A DNA stretch of 64,000 nucleotides from Nitrosomonas eutropha (GCF_003201195.1 NZ_QICQ01000014.1:1-64000); one strand, 5' to 3'. Counted from the first letter of the stretch, positions 49,058 through 58,590 are shown. The notes: generated by a model from the sequence alone, not told the origin. Program-made: numbers and translations.

Positions 49058-50343
49058 TATCGAGCCATACTGGAACGTTTACGAATTCCACCCTTGATTT
49101 GCGGACTCTTTCGATCGATTAGATCAAGGCTTCCTTCATACCTCTGCCAGCAAACAGCTATGGCCGTCACTGCGAGCAAAAATGGTGGAATTCTGCTGTA
49201 TAGTAAGAAAGTATCAGTCAAACCGGACAGAAAAGTGAAACACACAATTGCACCACCCAATAAAGCCATCTGATGTTGCTTGAATGTTTTGAACCAGCAC
49301 CATAATAAGAATATAAAAGCCAATATACCAAGCAATCCCAGATGTACGCCAATTTCAATTAGTTCATTATGGAAATGTTTTGCTTCATGAAACTCAGGCA
49401 AATCCTGGTAAATCCCTTCTTTATAGGACATAAAACTATTTTGGAGATAATGCTTCGCCATGCCAGAACCATGCCCTATGACAGGAGCGTCAACAAGACC
49501 GTGCAAACCAATATCCCAGATTGCCAGCCGATAACCTACGCTGGTTTGGTAATGCCCTTGCTGAAATAATTGAAGATCTGAGCCGATTGCTTCCAGTCTT
49601 TTATGAAAAACATCACTGCTCGCAGCGAACAATACAGTTACTGCAATAATTGAAGCTAGGTAACTCGCTAACACTTTACCTTTTACTTGATAACGCAGAC
49701 AAAACATTAACAAGAGTATCATTACGGTTGAGAGCAATATACCTCTTGCATTCTCACGAAACTGAAGAAATAGCAACAACAAAGCGGTTATCCATAACAA
49801 AGCCGATAAAAACCAGCGCATTCTGGACAAAGTAACCCATCCACCATAAACAGCCAAAATAACGCCGATTCCTAGTGCGGATGAGAAATTCAAATAAGAC
49901 ATACCAAACAAAGAAATTCCTTGCTCACCAAGTACTGCATACTGATAGCCACCCAACACAACCACTCCCAGATAACCACTAATCAGCGCCCCCGTCACCC
50001 AAGGTAAACGCTCTTTATTTAACAATGAAAAGAATGGGATAATTATCAGCAGAATAAAATATTTTTCCCATTTCCCTGTAAGGGATACAGAAAAATCACT
50101 CCAGAGCAAGCCAACTCCCCATACCCCACAAAAAACAAGAACGCCTTGTATTAAAGGCTCTTTTAACAGATCAGGAAATCTGGATAATCCTCCATCCACC
50201 AGCCAGGCAACAACCAGCAAACCTATTCCCCAATACACCAACCCACTGGGCCAAAGTGCAAGACAAAAAAACACCAATACAAACCGCACCAGCAACTCAC
50301 GCCAACTCAATACAATCCCACTACTCAAAATAAATCCTTTCAA
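49057..50343 (-). CDS. O-antigen ligase family membrane protein
   Basis: This 428-residue polytopic protein (about ten to twelve membrane helices) has the Wzy_C/WaaL pattern: a large periplasmic loop with RLAIWDIGLHGLVDAPVIGHG and the conserved FHNELIEIGVHLGL stretch. Such enzymes attach O-antigen or other glycans to lipid A core or to proteins. It lies between a glycosyltransferase and a methyltransferase gene, suggesting a short surface-glycan operon. Waa-type ligase and Wzy polymerase cannot be told apart by sequence alone. Confidence 0.82.
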   Translation of the reverse strand: MKGFILSSGIVLSWRELLVRFVLVFFCLALWPSGLVYWGIGLLVVAWLVDGGLSRFPDLLKEPLIQGVLVFCGVWGVGLLWSDFSVSLTGKWEKYFILLIIIPFFSLLNKERLPWVTGALISGYLGVVVLGGYQYAVLGEQGISLFGMSYLNFSSALGIGVILAVYGGWVTLSRMRWFLSALLWITALLLLFLQFRENARGILLSTVMILLLMFCLRYQVKGKVLASYLASIIAVTVLFAASSDVFHKRLEAIGSDLQLFQQGHYQTSVGYRLAIWDIGLHGLVDAPVIGHGSGMAKHYLQNSFMSYKEGIYQDLPEFHEAKHFHNELIEIGVHLGLLGILAFIFLLWCWFKTFKQHQMALLGGAIVCFTFLSGLTDTFLLYSRIPPFLLAVTAIAVCWQRYEGSLDLIDRKSPQIKGGIRKRSSMAR

Positions 50344-50396
50344 GTCAACCGGTTGACGAGCATTTACAATGCTTCCCTATTCTAACGATATTACAG

Positions 50397-51476
50397 TTAC
50401 TTCTTTAATATTGCTCCCTCAAAAGAAAGAGGAGATTCATCAAATGATAGCTTTTTGACTTCCAGCCTGAACACACGACCCCAGACGATTAGTAAGGTGC
50501 GTAATAAAAACGGGATATCATCCATCATCCAGATAGCCGAGATACGTCTGTCCGCACGCCACCAGTTTCTAAATGTTGTCCAGATTACCGCGGTTAAGCG
50601 CAGCGGCTGACTATACATTTGCAGACATAGCAACGTGGGTGATCGCGCCGAGGTAAACCAATGTACATAACCTCCTTTACGAAATACATTTTCAATTGTA
50701 ACCAGAACAGACGAAGGAAAATTTACAAGTGATCCGTTAGTCGAAAACAGCAGGATATTTTGTCGTGCATCAGGGTAACGTGAAAGATAAAAGGCACGGT
50801 TACGTCGTGAAAGTTGCTTCTGTGATCGTCCATTACCAAACGAACCCCTTCTCTTATGATAAATACAGACACCAGGATGTATGCCGAAACGCCATCCGTG
50901 AAGATCAAGCCGGCGGCCAAGATCAATATCTTCATAATAACCTCGCCCAAATGCTGGGTCGAAGCCTCCGATTTCCTGAAAAACATCACGGCGGATTAGT
51001 ATGGCGTGTCCACGAAGATAGTAATTGGGTATATAGCCTGCTTCCCGCAGCATATAGCGCCCAAGATCATATTGGGCGTAACTGTTACCGGCAGGAACAA
51101 TAGCCGCTAATTCAGGATCAGCAGTAAAGGCTGTGCATAACAACGGCAGGAAATCCTGGCTGACTTCGGTGTCTGAGTTAAGAATAAATACATAGGAAGC
51201 GTCAGATCGATTGACGGCTGCATTTACTGAAATACCAAAGCCCTGGTTTTTCTCCGCATGGTGAACGTCAACACAATCATACGACAGGTTATCCAGCATC
51301 TCCCTCGTTTCGTGGCCAGACGCATCATCCTGAACGATAATGCGTCTAATGGATTGATTAAGATGCGCGACAATGGAATCAATACAGCGCCGTGTCCAAT
51401 CGGGAGCGTTATAAACCGGAATAACGACATCTATTGTTTTGTCAGCAGGTATTGCAAATTTCCTGATATCTATCAT
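50397..51476 (-). CDS. Family 2 glycosyltransferase
   Basis: This 359-residue protein (ATG 51476, GGAG upstream) has the GT-A fold: DVVIPVYNAPDWTRRCIDSI, QDDASGHET, FILNSDTEV (the DxD-like acidic site) and RGYYEDIDLGRRL near the acceptor site. It resembles rhamnosyl- and other cell-surface sugar transferases. The C-terminal third is less conserved. It is the first gene of the set with the ligase (53-base gap) and methyltransferase. Confidence 0.87.
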   Translation of the reverse strand: MIDIRKFAIPADKTIDVVIPVYNAPDWTRRCIDSIVAHLNQSIRRIIVQDDASGHETREMLDNLSYDCVDVHHAEKNQGFGISVNAAVNRSDASYVFILNSDTEVSQDFLPLLCTAFTADPELAAIVPAGNSYAQYDLGRYMLREAGYIPNYYLRGHAILIRRDVFQEIGGFDPAFGRGYYEDIDLGRRLDLHGWRFGIHPGVCIYHKRRGSFGNGRSQKQLSRRNRAFYLSRYPDARQNILLFSTNGSLVNFPSSVLVTIENVFRKGGYVHWFTSARSPTLLCLQMYSQPLRLTAVIWTTFRNWWRADRRISAIWMMDDIPFLLRTLLIVWGRVFRLEVKKLSFDESPLSFEGAILKK

Positions 51477-51778
51477 CCTCTGTCTCCGGTATGTATCAGC
51501 AGCAGTCACAGGACAACAGAACCCAGATGACCTTTTGCCATAATGGTTGCATTGTTCAACAGCCTATTCAGCCAAGCAATAGCCGAAAGAGCTGCCAAAT
51601 AAACCTGTGTTATTATGCAAAATATTGACAAGGAAGGATTAAGGTTGACTGCAAAGTGGCATTATACACAGCGCATAATACCTATGAATCCAGCAAACCA
51701 GCCGCAGCACGCACTGCAAAAAATATTTTATTCGCCCCATCATATCTGCATATTTAACCAGTCACTTTTCCCATAACT
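51477..51778. other. Divergent intergenic region upstream of the kdsB operon
   Basis: About 300 bases separate the minus-strand glycosyltransferase from kdsB on the plus strand. The region is AT-rich and contains TTGACA (51627-51632) and TTGACT (51645-51650) but no well-spaced -10 boxes. Promoters for both directions are expected here; none is certain. No small gene was seen. Confidence 0.4.
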
Positions 51779-52537
51779 ATGAAAACAATCGCCATCATTC
51801 CGGCACGCATGGATTCTTCGCGTTTTCCCGGAAAACCGTTAGCGCAGCTGCTGGACTGCACCATGCTGGAGCATGTTTACCAGCGTGTTGCCATGAGCAA
51901 ATCGCTGAGCGCAACTTATATCGCCACCTGTGACGAAGCCATCCGGCAGGCAGCAACCGCTTTCGGAGCACCCGTCATCATGACTGCAGACAGCCACGAA
52001 CGGGCCAGTGACCGCATCGCGGAAGCAACCGCACACACCGATGCTGATCTGATCGTCATGGTGCAGGGAGATGAACCGATGACACATCCTTCCATGATCG
52101 ACACCGCCATCGCACCTTTCCACAATGATCCCAAACTGGAATGCGTCAATCTGACGAAGCGAATCGACGATGAAGCCGATTTTCGCAGCCCCAACACCAT
52201 CAAAGTGGTTACGGATCAGCAGGGAAATGCGTTATATATGACCCGTCAGCCGATTCCGACATTGGCTCCAGGTGGCTTTGGAGCAACTGCCACTTACAAG
52301 CAGGTCTGTATCATTCCTTTTACACGCACCTGTCTGCTCGAATACAGCCAGTTATCGCCCACCCCACTGGAATGCCTCGAATCAATTGATATGCTGCGCC
52401 TGCTGGAACACGGCCGCCGCGTCAGGATGGTGGAAACTGAATACGATACGCAGGCAGTTGATACCGAGGCAGATCTGGCCCGTGTTGCGCAGCTGATGGC
52501 TAATGATCCGCTACTGGGCAAATATCAAAGAATCTAA
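51779..52537 (+). CDS. kdsB: KdsB-type CMP-Kdo synthetase (cytidylyltransferase)
   Basis: This 252-residue enzyme activates a 3-deoxy-2-ketoaldonic acid with CTP. The start IAIIPARMDSSRFPGKPLA and the motifs VMVQGDEPMTHP and YSQLSPTPLECLESIDMLRL are those of the CMP-Kdo synthetase family. It heads a tight operon with an aldolase, a dehydrogenase, an epimerase and a phosphatase instead of the usual lpxK/waaA neighbours. It may be a paralogue acting on a different sugar acid, or the house-keeping enzyme placed here. Confidence 0.87.
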   Translation: MKTIAIIPARMDSSRFPGKPLAQLLDCTMLEHVYQRVAMSKSLSATYIATCDEAIRQAATAFGAPVIMTADSHERASDRIAEATAHTDADLIVMVQGDEPMTHPSMIDTAIAPFHNDPKLECVNLTKRIDDEADFRSPNTIKVVTDQQGNALYMTRQPIPTLAPGGFGATATYKQVCIIPFTRTCLLEYSQLSPTPLECLESIDMLRLLEHGRRVRMVETEYDTQAVDTEADLARVAQLMANDPLLGKYQRI

Positions 52538-52548
52538 CTGGAGCGCTT

Positions 52549-53310
52549 ATGTCACTGAAAGCCCGTCTCACCCATCATGAACTGACCATTGGCTCATGGA
52601 TCACGCTCGGACACCCCTCAATTGCTGAGATCATGGCCAAAGCCGGTTTTGACTGGCTGGTACTGGATACCGAACACAGCGTACTGGAGCTGAGCGAAGT
52701 ACAAGCACTTATTCAAGTGCTAGATAGCCAACAATGTCCGGCAATCGTACGATTGACCTCCAACCATCCCGATCAGATCAAACGCGTCATGGATGCCGGT
52801 GCAACCGGAATCATGGTGCCGATGATCAAATCTGCAGAAGATGCTCGCGCTGCAATCGATGCTGTTTATTATCCGCCTGAAGGAACCCGTGGTGTAGGGT
52901 TAGCGCGTGCTCAGGGCTATGGCACAAGTTTTCAGGCATACCGGCAATGGTTGCGTGACAATGCGGTTGTCATCGTGATGATTGAGCATATCCGCGCTAT
53001 TGAAAACATCGATGCCATTCTGTCCACTCCCGGCATTGATGCTTACATCATCGGCCCTTATGATCTATCTGGATCAATGGGGCAACCGGGTGAGCTGGAT
53101 CATCCTGATGTACAGGCAGCCATTCAGCAAGTATTGCAAGCTGGTATCCACCATCACAAAGCAGGTGGCATCCATGTCGTTGAACCCGACACAGCTGCGC
53201 TGCAACAACGGATCAAACAGGGATTTTCATTTCTGGGATACAGCCTTGATATCCGCATGCTTGATTCCCTTTGCCGCACCCATCTGAACATGATCAGAAC
53301 ATCTTCATGA
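52549..53310 (+). CDS. HpcH/HpaI family aldolase
   Basis: This 253-residue metal-dependent class II aldolase of the pyruvate-aldolase family condenses or cleaves 2-keto-3-deoxy acids. Motifs: SWITLGHPSIAEIMAKAGFD, VLDTEHS, DAGATGIMVPMIKSAEDAR and GPYDLSGSMG with the Mg2+/Mn2+-binding acidic residues. Relatives are HpaI and 2-dehydro-3-deoxyglucarate aldolase. No aromatic-degradation genes are nearby. Next to a KdsB-type gene, a synthetic role (building a ketoacid chain from pyruvate) is plausible but inferred. Confidence 0.85.
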   Translation: MSLKARLTHHELTIGSWITLGHPSIAEIMAKAGFDWLVLDTEHSVLELSEVQALIQVLDSQQCPAIVRLTSNHPDQIKRVMDAGATGIMVPMIKSAEDARAAIDAVYYPPEGTRGVGLARAQGYGTSFQAYRQWLRDNAVVIVMIEHIRAIENIDAILSTPGIDAYIIGPYDLSGSMGQPGELDHPDVQAAIQQVLQAGIHHHKAGGIHVVEPDTAALQQRIKQGFSFLGYSLDIRMLDSLCRTHLNMIRTSS

Positions 53311-54242
53311 GCAAGATCGTCGTTTCCACTTCCTCTTTCGATTTTGATCACAACCCCGCCATACAGCGACTGCAGGCACAAGGCTTCACCGTCACCGGCA
53401 ATCCTTACCGGCGCAAGCTCGCCGAAGATGAAATTATTGATTTACTCAGCACGGATACCGTCGCCCTGCTGGCGGGAGTTGAGCCGCTGACAGAACATGT
53501 GTTGACAAGCGCCAGTGCTTTGCGTGTCATTGCACGTTGCGGCACTGGCATGGATAGTGTTGATCTGAAAGCTGCCCAGCAAAGAAACATCAAGGTTTCC
53601 AATACCCCTGAAGCGCCCGCTCAGGCTGTTGCAGAACTGACACTAGGGCTGATGCTTGATTGCCTGCGCCAGATCAATCACACTGATCGTTCCGTACGCA
53701 AAGGTGAATGGCCACGCACACAGGGACGGCTGCTGGCTGCACGCACAGTGGGCATTGTTGGCCTGGGACATATTGGCCGACGGGTTGCTAAACTATGTCA
53801 GGCATTCGAGGCAAAGGTCATCGCACATGACCCTCATCTGCAGCAAGCACCCGGCGGCATCGAACTCGTTTCATTGAATACTTTGCTCGAACAGGCTGAT
53901 ATTGTGACACTCCACTTGCCCTACTCTCCGGATGTTCGCCATTTAATTAATGCCGAAGCCATTGCGCATATGCAACCCGGAACAATCTTTATCAACGCCG
54001 CCCGTGGCGGATTGGTCGATGAAACCGCTTTATGCACAGCGCTCAATTCAGGGCACATTGAAGCGGCTGCACTAGACAGCTTCGAACAGGAGCCCTACCA
54101 AGGACCTCTGCGCGAATGCAAACGGGCGATACTGACTTCTCATATCGGATCACTTGCGCGAGAAACACGGCAGCGCATGGAAATCGAAGCGGCTGAAAAT
54201 TTGTGGCGGGGAATGGTCGAGGCAGGTTTGATCAATGAGTGA
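53307..54242 (+). CDS. D-isomer-specific 2-hydroxyacid dehydrogenase (SerA-like)
   Basis: This NAD-dependent dehydrogenase of 311 residues has the Rossmann loop GIVGLGHIGRRVAKL, the catalytic-site Arg in INAARGGLVDE, the Glu in LDSFEQEP and the His in TSHIGSLARE. The ATG at 53307 overlaps the aldolase stop as ATGA, arguing for coupled translation. It resembles phosphoglycerate dehydrogenase without the ACT domain, and a house-keeping serine role is unlikely given the neighbours. The substrate is unknown. Confidence 0.87.
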   Translation: MSKIVVSTSSFDFDHNPAIQRLQAQGFTVTGNPYRRKLAEDEIIDLLSTDTVALLAGVEPLTEHVLTSASALRVIARCGTGMDSVDLKAAQQRNIKVSNTPEAPAQAVAELTLGLMLDCLRQINHTDRSVRKGEWPRTQGRLLAARTVGIVGLGHIGRRVAKLCQAFEAKVIAHDPHLQQAPGGIELVSLNTLLEQADIVTLHLPYSPDVRHLINAEAIAHMQPGTIFINAARGGLVDETALCTALNSGHIEAAALDSFEQEPYQGPLRECKRAILTSHIGSLARETRQRMEIEAAENLWRGMVEAGLINE

Positions 54243-55167
54243 AGCAATACAGCCGGGGCAAATTGCAGTTGTACTGGGTGCAGGCGGCTTTCTGGGCAGC
54301 CACGTTGCCGATGCCCTGTCCAATGCAGGCTATCAGGTGCGTCTGTTCGATCGCCATCTTTCCCCGTTCCGGCGGCCTGATCAGGAAATGATCATTGGTG
54401 ATCTGATGGATATCAACCAGGTATCCAACGCCGTTCAGGGTGCTGCGGTTGTCTATAATTTTGCCGCCATCGCTGATATTGATGAGGCCAATGATAAGCC
54501 TCTGGCCACAGCCAGCATCAATGTCATCGGTAACATGCATGCACTCGAATCAGCCCGACTGGCGGGTGTACGCCGTTTTATCTTTGCCAGCAGCATTTAC
54601 GTTTACTCTGAATCCGGCTCGTTCTATCGCGCCAGCAAACAGGCAGCCGAACGTTTCACTGAAACCTATCATGAACGCTACGGACTGGAATACACCATTC
54701 TGCGCTATGGATCGCTCTATGGCCGACGTTCGGACAAACGCAACGGTATCTATCGCATGCTGCACGAGGCCGTACAACAACATTCCATCACCTATCACGG
54801 CAGTGGGGAATCCATCCGGGAATACATTCATGTCGAAGACGCCGCCCGCATGAGCGTACAAGTACTTGCTTCGGAATTTGCCAACCGCCACCTGATTCTG
54901 ACCGGCCAGGAAAAAATGCGCATCCGCGACGTTATGACCATGATCTCGGAAATGATGCCGTGGGATGTCGCTCTGCATTTGGATCAGGACAAACCAGGGC
55001 ATCATTACCAGATTACGCCGTATGCATTTCAGCCCCGTGTTGGCCGCAAACTGGTACTCAATGAGCATGTTGATCTTGGGCAGGGATTGCTCGACTGTAT
55101 CCAGGAAATTCACCAGCAGATCAATCATGGCCAGGAAGAAGATGCAACCCCTTCTTCCGCAGTATAA
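54235..55167 (+). CDS. NAD(P)-dependent sugar epimerase/dehydratase
   Basis: This 310-residue extended SDR has VVLGAGGFLGSHVADAL at the N-terminus, ASSIYVYSESGSFYRASKQAAE holding the catalytic Ser and YxxxK, and TILRYGSLYGRRSD, IREYIHVEDAARM typical of nucleotide-sugar epimerases. The start overlaps the dehydrogenase by 8 bases. It could adjust the sugar before or after condensation by the aldolase. The precise reaction cannot be read from sequence. Confidence 0.87.
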   Translation: MSEAIQPGQIAVVLGAGGFLGSHVADALSNAGYQVRLFDRHLSPFRRPDQEMIIGDLMDINQVSNAVQGAAVVYNFAAIADIDEANDKPLATASINVIGNMHALESARLAGVRRFIFASSIYVYSESGSFYRASKQAAERFTETYHERYGLEYTILRYGSLYGRRSDKRNGIYRMLHEAVQQHSITYHGSGESIREYIHVEDAARMSVQVLASEFANRHLILTGQEKMRIRDVMTMISEMMPWDVALHLDQDKPGHHYQITPYAFQPRVGRKLVLNEHVDLGQGLLDCIQEIHQQINHGQEEDATPSSAV

Positions 55168-55173
55168 TCAGGC

Positions 55174-55830
55174 ATGAACATAACAAGCCGCCCGACTGAC
55201 TACTGGCAAGCCATTATCTTTGATTTCGATGGTGTCATCGTGGAATCCGGGGATATCAAGGCACAGGCCTTTGCTGAACTGTATCGCCATCATGGTGAAA
55301 CGATCGCACAGGCCGCAGTAGATTATCACCGCACCAACGGCGGTATGTCACGCTATCTCAAATTTCATTATTTCCAGCAAAATCTGCTAAATAACCCTCC
55401 CCTTACCAAGGAAGAAGAGCAGGAACTGGATCGGCGATTTTCCGAACTGGTCATGAATGCAGTCATTGCCTGTCAAGCGGTAGCCGGAGCGGAAACACTA
55501 CTGGATAAAATGGTAAACCAGATTCCATTATTCGTTGCTTCCGGTACGCCGGAAAATGAACTGCGCACAATTGTTGAACGGCGCAACCTGTCACGCTACT
55601 TCACCAGGGTACACGGCTCTCCCCGACTCAAGGAAGCGCTGGTGGCAGATATTTTGTCAGCCCACCCGCTTGATCCTGAGCGCGTGCTGATGGTCGGCGA
55701 TGCACTGGTGGATTATGAAAGTGCCCAGCAGAACGGCGTTATATTTCTTGGTCGCGTCCGCCCAGGCGATGACAATCCTTTTCCTAAATCAGTTGAAATT
55801 ATTCCTGACCTATGGCCACTAACCACTTGA
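55174..55830 (+). CDS. HAD family phosphatase
   Basis: This 218-residue HAD hydrolase has motif I IIFDFDGVIVES, motif II FVASGTPE and motif III RVLMVGDALVDYESAQ, with a helical cap inserted after motif I. It resembles phosphoglycolate phosphatase-like enzymes. In a Kdo-type pathway a phosphatase removes the phosphate left after condensation, so its place here (6 bases after the epimerase) suggests that role. It overlaps pgl by 19 bases. Confidence 0.87.
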   Translation: MNITSRPTDYWQAIIFDFDGVIVESGDIKAQAFAELYRHHGETIAQAAVDYHRTNGGMSRYLKFHYFQQNLLNNPPLTKEEEQELDRRFSELVMNAVIACQAVAGAETLLDKMVNQIPLFVASGTPENELRTIVERRNLSRYFTRVHGSPRLKEALVADILSAHPLDPERVLMVGDALVDYESAQQNGVIFLGRVRPGDDNPFPKSVEIIPDLWPLTT

Positions 55831-56498
55831 TCGAACGTCACGTTTTCAATGATCTTCCCTCGTTATCTGAAGCATTGGCAGAATCAGTTGCCGTCACATT
55901 ACGTAATGCAATCACACAGCACGGCCAAGCCAGTCTGGTGGTACCTGGTGGAAGAACACCCACTGTTTACCTTCCTCGGCTGGCACAAATAAACCTCCCC
56001 TGGCAACACGTCTTTGTAACGCTAAGCGATGAACGCTGGGTAGAACCAACCAGCGAGCAATCCAACGAACGGCTAGTGCGTGAGCATTTCCTGCAACACA
56101 TGCAGCAACAGCCTCATTTTATCTCCCTCAAAACCAAACACGCTCACCCTGATGAGGCAATTGCTGACCTCGATATGCGCCTGGCCGGGTTACCCTTGCC
56201 ATTCAGTCTGATCATCCTTGGCCTGGGGGCAGACGGCCATATTGCCTCTCTGTTTCCTGGCATGACGCTAGATATGAATTCAGCTAATCTGTGCCAGGCT
56301 GCTACACCTCCTGCTGCACCTTCCCCGCGTATCAGCCTGAGCTTGCAGGCACTTATCAACAGTAGCCGCATCATACTGGTCATTACAGGGAAAGAAAAAA
56401 GACAACTGGTTGATCAGCTCATTGCATCCCCTGATCCAGCCATACCGTTTGTACAGCTAATGCAATCCAGACCGGTAGAATTGTTCGAAACGGATTAG
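55812..56498 (+). CDS. pgl: 6-phosphogluconolactonase
   Basis: This 228-residue protein matches the DevB/Pgl family of the oxidative pentose phosphate path: VVPGGRTPTVYLP, FVTLSDERWVEPTSEQSN and ILGLGADGHIASLFPG, with the catalytic His in the last motif. Sugar isomerases of the NagB type share this fold, but the LSDERWV motif favours Pgl. glk lies nearby on the other strand. No zwf or gnd is in the window. Confidence 0.92.
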   Translation: MATNHLIERHVFNDLPSLSEALAESVAVTLRNAITQHGQASLVVPGGRTPTVYLPRLAQINLPWQHVFVTLSDERWVEPTSEQSNERLVREHFLQHMQQQPHFISLKTKHAHPDEAIADLDMRLAGLPLPFSLIILGLGADGHIASLFPGMTLDMNSANLCQAATPPAAPSPRISLSLQALINSSRIILVITGKEKRQLVDQLIASPDPAIPFVQLMQSRPVELFETD

Positions 56499-56517
56499 TT
56501 AGACACCGAATTTCATC

Positions 56518-56880
56518 ATGCGCGAAATTTGGCTTACAGTCGTATTGCTCTCTATCAGCAACGTCTTCATGACATTTGCCTGGTATGCGCATCTAAAGGA
56601 TTTAAGCAGTAAACCATGGCTGGTGGCAGCCCTTATCAGCTGGGGAATCGCCTTCTTCGAATATATGTTACAGGTACCGGCAAACCGCATCGGGTTCAGT
56701 GTTTTATCCCTCGGGCAGCTCAAAATCCTGCAGGAAGTCATCACCCTGTCTGTATTCGTGCCTTTCAGCTTGCTCTATATGGAAGAACCGCTAAAGCTTG
56801 ATTATCTCTGGGCGGGGCTGTGCATCCTTGGTGCGGTGTACTTCATTTTCCGCAGTGAGATAGTAGATATAGGTAACTGA
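56518..56880 (+). CDS. DUF486 (DMT-type) small membrane protein
   Basis: This 120-residue protein has four predicted membrane helices and matches DUF486: WYAHLKDL near residue 22, FFEYMLQVPANRIG and QLKILQEVITLSVF. It resembles one half of drug/metabolite transporters. No substrate is known. It follows pgl by about 20 bases. Confidence 0.87.
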   Translation: MREIWLTVVLLSISNVFMTFAWYAHLKDLSSKPWLVAALISWGIAFFEYMLQVPANRIGFSVLSLGQLKILQEVITLSVFVPFSLLYMEEPLKLDYLWAGLCILGAVYFIFRSEIVDIGN

Positions 56881-56920
56881 TCAACTGATCAATCAATCTC
56901 CAAAAGCCTAAAAAGACTTT

Positions 56921-57568
56921 TTATCCCCCCGGAGTATCATCATCAGCCACTACAGGAGGAGATATGATCCTCAGAAATCGGGCTGTTTTTATCAGCAATG
57001 CCCTGATCAGCTTCCATAGTTTTGGCAACAACCAGATTGCCAAGCCAACAAATATAATAAACAAGATCAGAAACAATATCGGATGATTTAGGGCTGTCCA
57101 CAGCCCACCAATCACTATTAAATCTTCACTGATCGAGGCAGTCCAGTTAGATACGGGTTCGGGCGAGGTGTTGATCATCAGACGTGTGCCGGTTTTGGCA
57201 GCATGGCTGGTTGTCGCTGCACCGCCACCGAGTATGCCCGCTGCAATTTCCAAGGCGGGAGAAACATCCCCCACTGCCCCTGCTGCCAGCATGGCACCCG
57301 CCGGGATACGCACGAAGGTATGCAGAGCATCTGAAATGCTATCCACACCCGGTATCTTGTCAGCAAAAAATTGAACAAGATACATGGTACCTGCCGCCCC
57401 GATAATAAAGGGATTTTCCAGTACTGCCAGTTCATACGGCAAAGCAATATTGCCAGTGACGCCGCCCAGGCCGAGTATCAGCAACGCAGCATACAGATTT
57501 ATCCCGCTTGCCCAGGAACTCCCCATGGTCAAGGCCAGTGTTGCGATCAGGCTTTCATAACTACTCAT
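56921..57568 (-). CDS. DUF4126 family membrane protein
   Basis: This 215-residue protein has several hydrophobic helices and the DUF4126 pattern: TMGSSWASGINLYAALLILG, the FADKIPGVDSISD loop, and PAGAMLAAGAVG. The function is unknown. It lies 14 bases after the glk stop on the same strand, so the two may be co-transcribed. Confidence 0.85.
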   Translation of the reverse strand: MSSYESLIATLALTMGSSWASGINLYAALLILGLGGVTGNIALPYELAVLENPFIIGAAGTMYLVQFFADKIPGVDSISDALHTFVRIPAGAMLAAGAVGDVSPALEIAAGILGGGAATTSHAAKTGTRLMINTSPEPVSNWTASISEDLIVIGGLWTALNHPILFLILFIIFVGLAIWLLPKLWKLIRALLIKTARFLRIISPPVVADDDTPGG

Positions 57569-57582
57569 TCAGCCAATCCCGG

Positions 57583-58590
57583 TTATTCCGCAAGAGATAT
57601 CGTTGACTGATGCAGCATGCGCTGTGCGAGCAACCCGGCACCCAGCAAACCAGCTTTCGGATTCATCACCACATAAACCGGAATCTCGCGCACCAGTTCA
57701 CTGTATCGCCCTTTGTTGCAGAATGCCTGGATAAAACCGGGTTGTTGCAAAATTTGGATAATGCGCGGCGCGATGCCGCCTGCAATATAGACGCCACCCC
57801 GGCATAACCCTGTCAGCGCCAGATTGCCTGCATAAGCACCATAAATCTCGGCAAACAGATCAAGCGCTTTTAGAGCAATCGGATATTGGTGCTCGAAAGC
57901 CAGCCGAGTAACGGTTGCGCCATCATCAGCATCCAGTTCAATACTTTTCAAGTGAGCGCCAGCTGCCGCATCAGCTTGCAAAAAATTAAAAATGTGAGTC
58001 AATCCCTGACCAGAAAGCAATCGTTCAATTGAAACCCTCTGATACTTTGTCATCAGATATCTGAGCAATTCAATCTGAATGGCGCTGGTCGGTGCAAAAT
58101 CAACATGACCTGCTTCGGTGGCAAGCGGTTCGTAAAATCGTCCACGCTTGATCAACCAAGCAACTCCCATCCCGGTACCCGCCCCCAGTACAACACGCAT
58201 CGCAGAAGAAGAAGGTTCCCCGGCTTGCAGCATAACCAGATCATCCTGCGGCAGTACTTCGATAGAAGCTGCCATCCCCTCAAAATCATTGACAATTTTC
58301 ACAGCAGAAATTGAAAATTTTTCCGCAAGGGCGGAGGCATTGATTGTCCAGGGCAAATTGGTCAGGCGCACCTGTTGATCAACAATCGGCCCGGCGACTG
58401 CCAGACAGACAGCAACCGGCTGACAGTCAGATTGCTTTAAGAAATCTTCCAGAATACTGTCAAAATCACCGTACTGACGACTATCGTAACGATGCTCATA
58501 ATGAAGCTCAACTTCCTCATTCTTGATCACAGCAGAGCGCAACAAGGTTTTGGTTCCACCAATGTCGCCATATAATAGATATTGATCCAT
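57583..58590 (-). CDS. glk: Glucokinase
   Basis: This 335-residue ROK-independent glucokinase phosphorylates glucose with ATP. LYGDIGGTKTLLR is the phosphate-1 motif, LTNLPWTINA binds substrate, VLGAGTGMGVAWLI is the adenosine site, and EAGHVDFAP contains the catalytic Glu/His. The ATG at 58590 has AGGAGG upstream; an extra seven codons from 58611 are unlikely. It converges with pgl. In an autotroph it may help reuse glycogen or sucrose. Confidence 0.93.
   Translation of the reverse strand: MDQYLLYGDIGGTKTLLRSAVIKNEEVELHYEHRYDSRQYGDFDSILEDFLKQSDCQPVAVCLAVAGPIVDQQVRLTNLPWTINASALAEKFSISAVKIVNDFEGMAASIEVLPQDDLVMLQAGEPSSSAMRVVLGAGTGMGVAWLIKRGRFYEPLATEAGHVDFAPTSAIQIELLRYLMTKYQRVSIERLLSGQGLTHIFNFLQADAAAGAHLKSIELDADDGATVTRLAFEHQYPIALKALDLFAEIYGAYAGNLALTGLCRGGVYIAGGIAPRIIQILQQPGFIQAFCNKGRYSELVREIPVYVVMNPKAGLLGAGLLAQRMLHQSTISLAE

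Noticed and set aside
54550-55128. Minus-strand frame of 192 codons
   Set aside because: It is a shadow of the sugar epimerase gene on the plus strand.
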